NCBI GenBank assembly: GCA_017501245.1
Contig: JAFVXI010000030.1
Span: 1 to 64,000 of the forward strand
DNA from: Clostridia bacterium
GTDB taxonomy: Bacteria > Bacillota > Clostridia > Oscillospirales > CAG-272
Length of the DNA: 64,000 nt
Direction: 5' to 3'
Both the position numbers and the translations under genes were made by a program. Numbering within the stretch: position 1 is the first letter of the stretch; every line of letters begins with the position of its first letter. This document shows, piece after piece, positions 62,901-64,000 of the stretch. The notes under the pieces were generated by a model. The model was not told where the DNA came from. It saw nothing but the letters and a program-made list of their open reading frames with translations, and made no database searches.

Positions 62901-64000
62901 AGGACGGATGTATGTGCGGCGCCTTCGTCAGCAACGTATACTTCGCTCCCGACTATTCTATTTTCCAGATGGGCGGCGAGCTTTACGCCTCCAGCCATAG
63001 CATGCCTAACCCCGGCGATGATTATTTCTACACGGCAAACAGTGAGTACGCCGAGATGGGTCCGATGATGCCATCTCAGATCTATACCGTTGCCCTCAGG
63101 GCATACTCGGTCAAGGACAGCGATTGCACCGTCCGCGGCTACGCCGAGATCTGCATTGGCTACGACCCCTCCACCGGCACGTCGGTGAAGACATTTACCT
63201 ATCAGCTCGGCGAGAGTAAGTGGCATTCGAACATCAAAACTACTGCTACCCTCGTCGAGGAGGGTCTCACCTGCTACGAGGCTAGCCTTAAGTATAACTT
63301 CGAGGGCATCAAGGTCGTTGAGACCTGCCTTGACTGCGGCCAGGTCACAAGTGAGAGGTTCGAGTCCGTCAGCTCCTCCGGCTCGCACTACTGGGTCGCA
63401 ACCGACGAGAAGTATCAGTATAACCCCACCTCCACAAGAGGCGGAAATCACACCATAACCTTCACCAAGAGGGTCTGTCCCTGCGGCGAGAGCGACTATT
63501 ATATCTATAAGCCCAGCTGCTATTGGGGCAGGATCTACGACGCCACCCTCCCCGACGGAACTGCGGTAAAGATCTATGCCTGCACCTGGGGCTGTAACTT
63601 CGCTTACGCCGTCCACGAGCAGCAGATAACCGCTAACTGCCGCGACACCAAAACCGTCACCTACTACATCAATATTAACGAGGAGACCCTCGAATACGAC
63701 AAGGCTCTGACCTTTAACGCATTTGATTACGATTATCACAGAAAGAGCGAAAGGGTAGAGACCAAGACCCCGACGGGCAACCCCTGCGAATATCTCGTCG
63801 AGTATAAGGATATCTGCGTCGAGTGCGGCGAGGTCTCCCGCTCCGGTAGCTATAAGACCACCTACCACGATATGGAGGAGCTCGTCGTTATCTCCCCCTC
63901 GGGCATCACTACTCTTACTAGCTCCTGCAAAAACGAGGGCTGCTTCACAAGGAGCGAGGAGATCCGTGATGCAAACGGAAGGATATTAAGAGAGTACGGC
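59999..64000 (+). CDS. Cys-rich repeat lipoprotein, 5' part (runs off the window)
   Basis: The frame is open for 1334 codons to the window edge; no stop is present. A lipoprotein signal with lipobox ALSSC (Cys25) is followed by GWxx-free, Cys-rich modules like those of the giant protein at 24405. At 60642-61255 four copies of a 153-bp (51-residue) unit stand in tandem, each with ATCTEAGNIAYYLCSGCGKAY. A Cys-free beta domain (about residues 600-755, ALGDISLSLDSALVGKL... then VYSFTMTQGGAGVVFDGGKV) matches the central domain of the giant protein in order and sequence. More diverged CxxC modules follow. GAAGAAAG precedes the start. Probably surface-exposed; function unknown. Confidence 0.85.
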   Translation, partial: MKKSILRILIAALILSLALIALSSCDILSSILGGGPDDGVHEHSFGEWEITREPSCTEVGEKTRTCSGCEETETMKIPVIDHTLGEYISDGNATCTSDGTKTAHCTQKNCPYEETVLDEGSKLPHSGGIVTCVTKANCDVCGEPYGELDPDAHASNGTKLVSTGAEKHEERYLCCGAVKAEAAHEWGEPTLDEAESVNVYKCECGEEKKVALEGHRHSVSFTAAKAATCTEAGNIAYYLCSSCGKAYTDEALTAEVALADTVIAAAHSSVSFIAAKAATCTEAGNIAYYLCSGCGKAYTDEALTAEVALAETVIAAAHSSVSFIAAKAATCTEAGNIAYYLCSGCGKAYTDEALTAEVALTDTVIAAAHSSVSFIAAKAATCTEAGNIAYYLCSGCGKAYTDEALTAEVALADTVIAAAHSGEANVYAPVDSDPDHHEVRYSCCGTLYKTEAHNYVATSASAADCDSPTVVTFECSGCKKSVSETDGDPLGHRVVVWRANGEAPISGETCKFTVTYVGSCSVCGEIDTKEETVVRHKTSAVISTPATCTTPGVKSYTCAFGCDLGEAARVSYTNASAHAWGEPTEENGALVYTCTLCSETKRTVVFEENSASVGVGTLDGTEIALGDISLSLDSALVGKLDSASEVALGARALTDSELEAALSGLSEAERAAVVGAVYSFTMTQGGAGVVFDGGKVTVTVPYTLTGDVDADRLAVWYLTSDGAIESVKAYYHDNTLSFTVSHFSDYAPVVLPEADACEIYGHNFSRTEYGATCTEPGYTVLTCARCGAVDMGEIILPLGHMLSAGVGTAPTCSAPGSYTYSCERGECKHVVTMEVARLEHSYTTISYVEATCETEGTTTEKCSVCGYTRTRTIAPHGHYFGSATAELKPGATSCLDGVIIYQLCGNYGCNAKIFKEELHEHVSFDKYVTSEGNYFEGERKKIYLKDYLDFSSHPFFDPNAEGPYFEVQDGCMCGAFVSNVYFAPDYSIFQMGGELYASSHSMPNPGDDYFYTANSEYAEMGPMMPSQIYTVALRAYSVKDSDCTVRGYAEICIGYDPSTGTSVKTFTYQLGESKWHSNIKTTATLVEEGLTCYEASLKYNFEGIKVVETCLDCGQVTSERFESVSSSGSHYWVATDEKYQYNPTSTRGGNHTITFTKRVCPCGESDYYIYKPSCYWGRIYDATLPDGTAVKIYACTWGCNFAYAVHEQQITANCRDTKTVTYYININEETLEYDKALTFNAFDYDYHRKSERVETKTPTGNPCEYLVEYKDICVECGEVSRSGSYKTTYHDMEELVVISPSGITTLTSSCKNEGCFTRSEEIRDANGRILREYG

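Noticed and set aside
61424-63868. An 814-codon minus-strand open frame
   Set aside because: Antisense shadow of the Cys-rich lipoprotein at 59999, with the same low-complexity composition.

Overview
The window looks like a chromosomal segment of a spore-forming Clostridia bacterium, probably a gut commensal with a moderately high GC content. The evidence is the spoIIAA-spoIIAB-sigF sporulation cluster, a CIRCE-controlled groES-groEL operon, a valine T-box, a yggS-sepF-yggT-lspA cell-division operon, canonical TTGaca-17-TATAAT promoters, strong purine-rich ribosome binding sites, and several lipoproteins. No rRNA, tRNA, insertion sequence, prophage or CRISPR array was recognised. Genus-level identity cannot be given from the sequence alone.

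Layout. 1-1146: repeat-rich, no supported gene. 1147-4647 (minus): yggS, sepF, a 23-hairpin repeat array, yggT, lspA, rluD. 5027-10050 (plus): an envelope protein, then mrnC, hisS and a YgiQ radical SAM gene in overlapping order. 10051-11109: two tandem-repeat arrays. 11110-14913: pcrA helicase, a HAD phosphatase, a small lipoprotein. 15265-22132: parvulin, an RNA m5C methyltransferase, an M16 peptidase, the nif3-trmK-DUF1858 operon and prfB. 23142-24117: a divergent XRE regulator / SLOG-like pair. 24405-34769: a single 3454-residue Cys-rich repeat lipoprotein. 35370-43123: dapA, queA, a beta-helix lipoprotein, ansA, rlmA, ruvX, thiI. 43195-46650: promoter, T-box, inserted repeats and valS. 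46850-49794: LRR protein, HAD hydrolase, two membrane proteins. 50012-54072: a uronate-catabolism cluster (discoidin-like/KduI fusion, KduD, GH88). 54281-56318: groES-groEL. 56642-58173: spoIIA operon. 58352-59861: two small unknown genes divergent from a LexA-like XRE-S24 repressor. 59999-64000: the 5' part of a second Cys-rich repeat lipoprotein, cut by the window end.

The most striking signal is non-coding. Many intergenic regions hold arrays of short palindromes whose stems differ but stay base-paired, separated by a fixed linker. At least three linker classes occur: GATGATATAC (2992-3536, 24201-24376, 43805-43926, and a single unit at 19034), ATATCGC (56375-56624) and ACTTCAC (1-141). 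A separate set of roughly 110-125 bp inverted-repeat elements shares the core GTAGGT-WW-CTAC (37454, 43496-43795, 52505-52729). These elements sit at gene 3' ends, inside operons, and between a T-box and the gene it controls. They look like families of mobile or actively rewritten structured repeats and are the best candidate here for something undescribed.

Metabolically, the GH88-KduI-KduD cluster would release and isomerise unsaturated uronates from pectin or glycosaminoglycans. Many of the remaining genes serve translation (hisS, valS, prfB, queA, thiI, trmK, rlmA, rluD, RsmF-like) and envelope or division functions.
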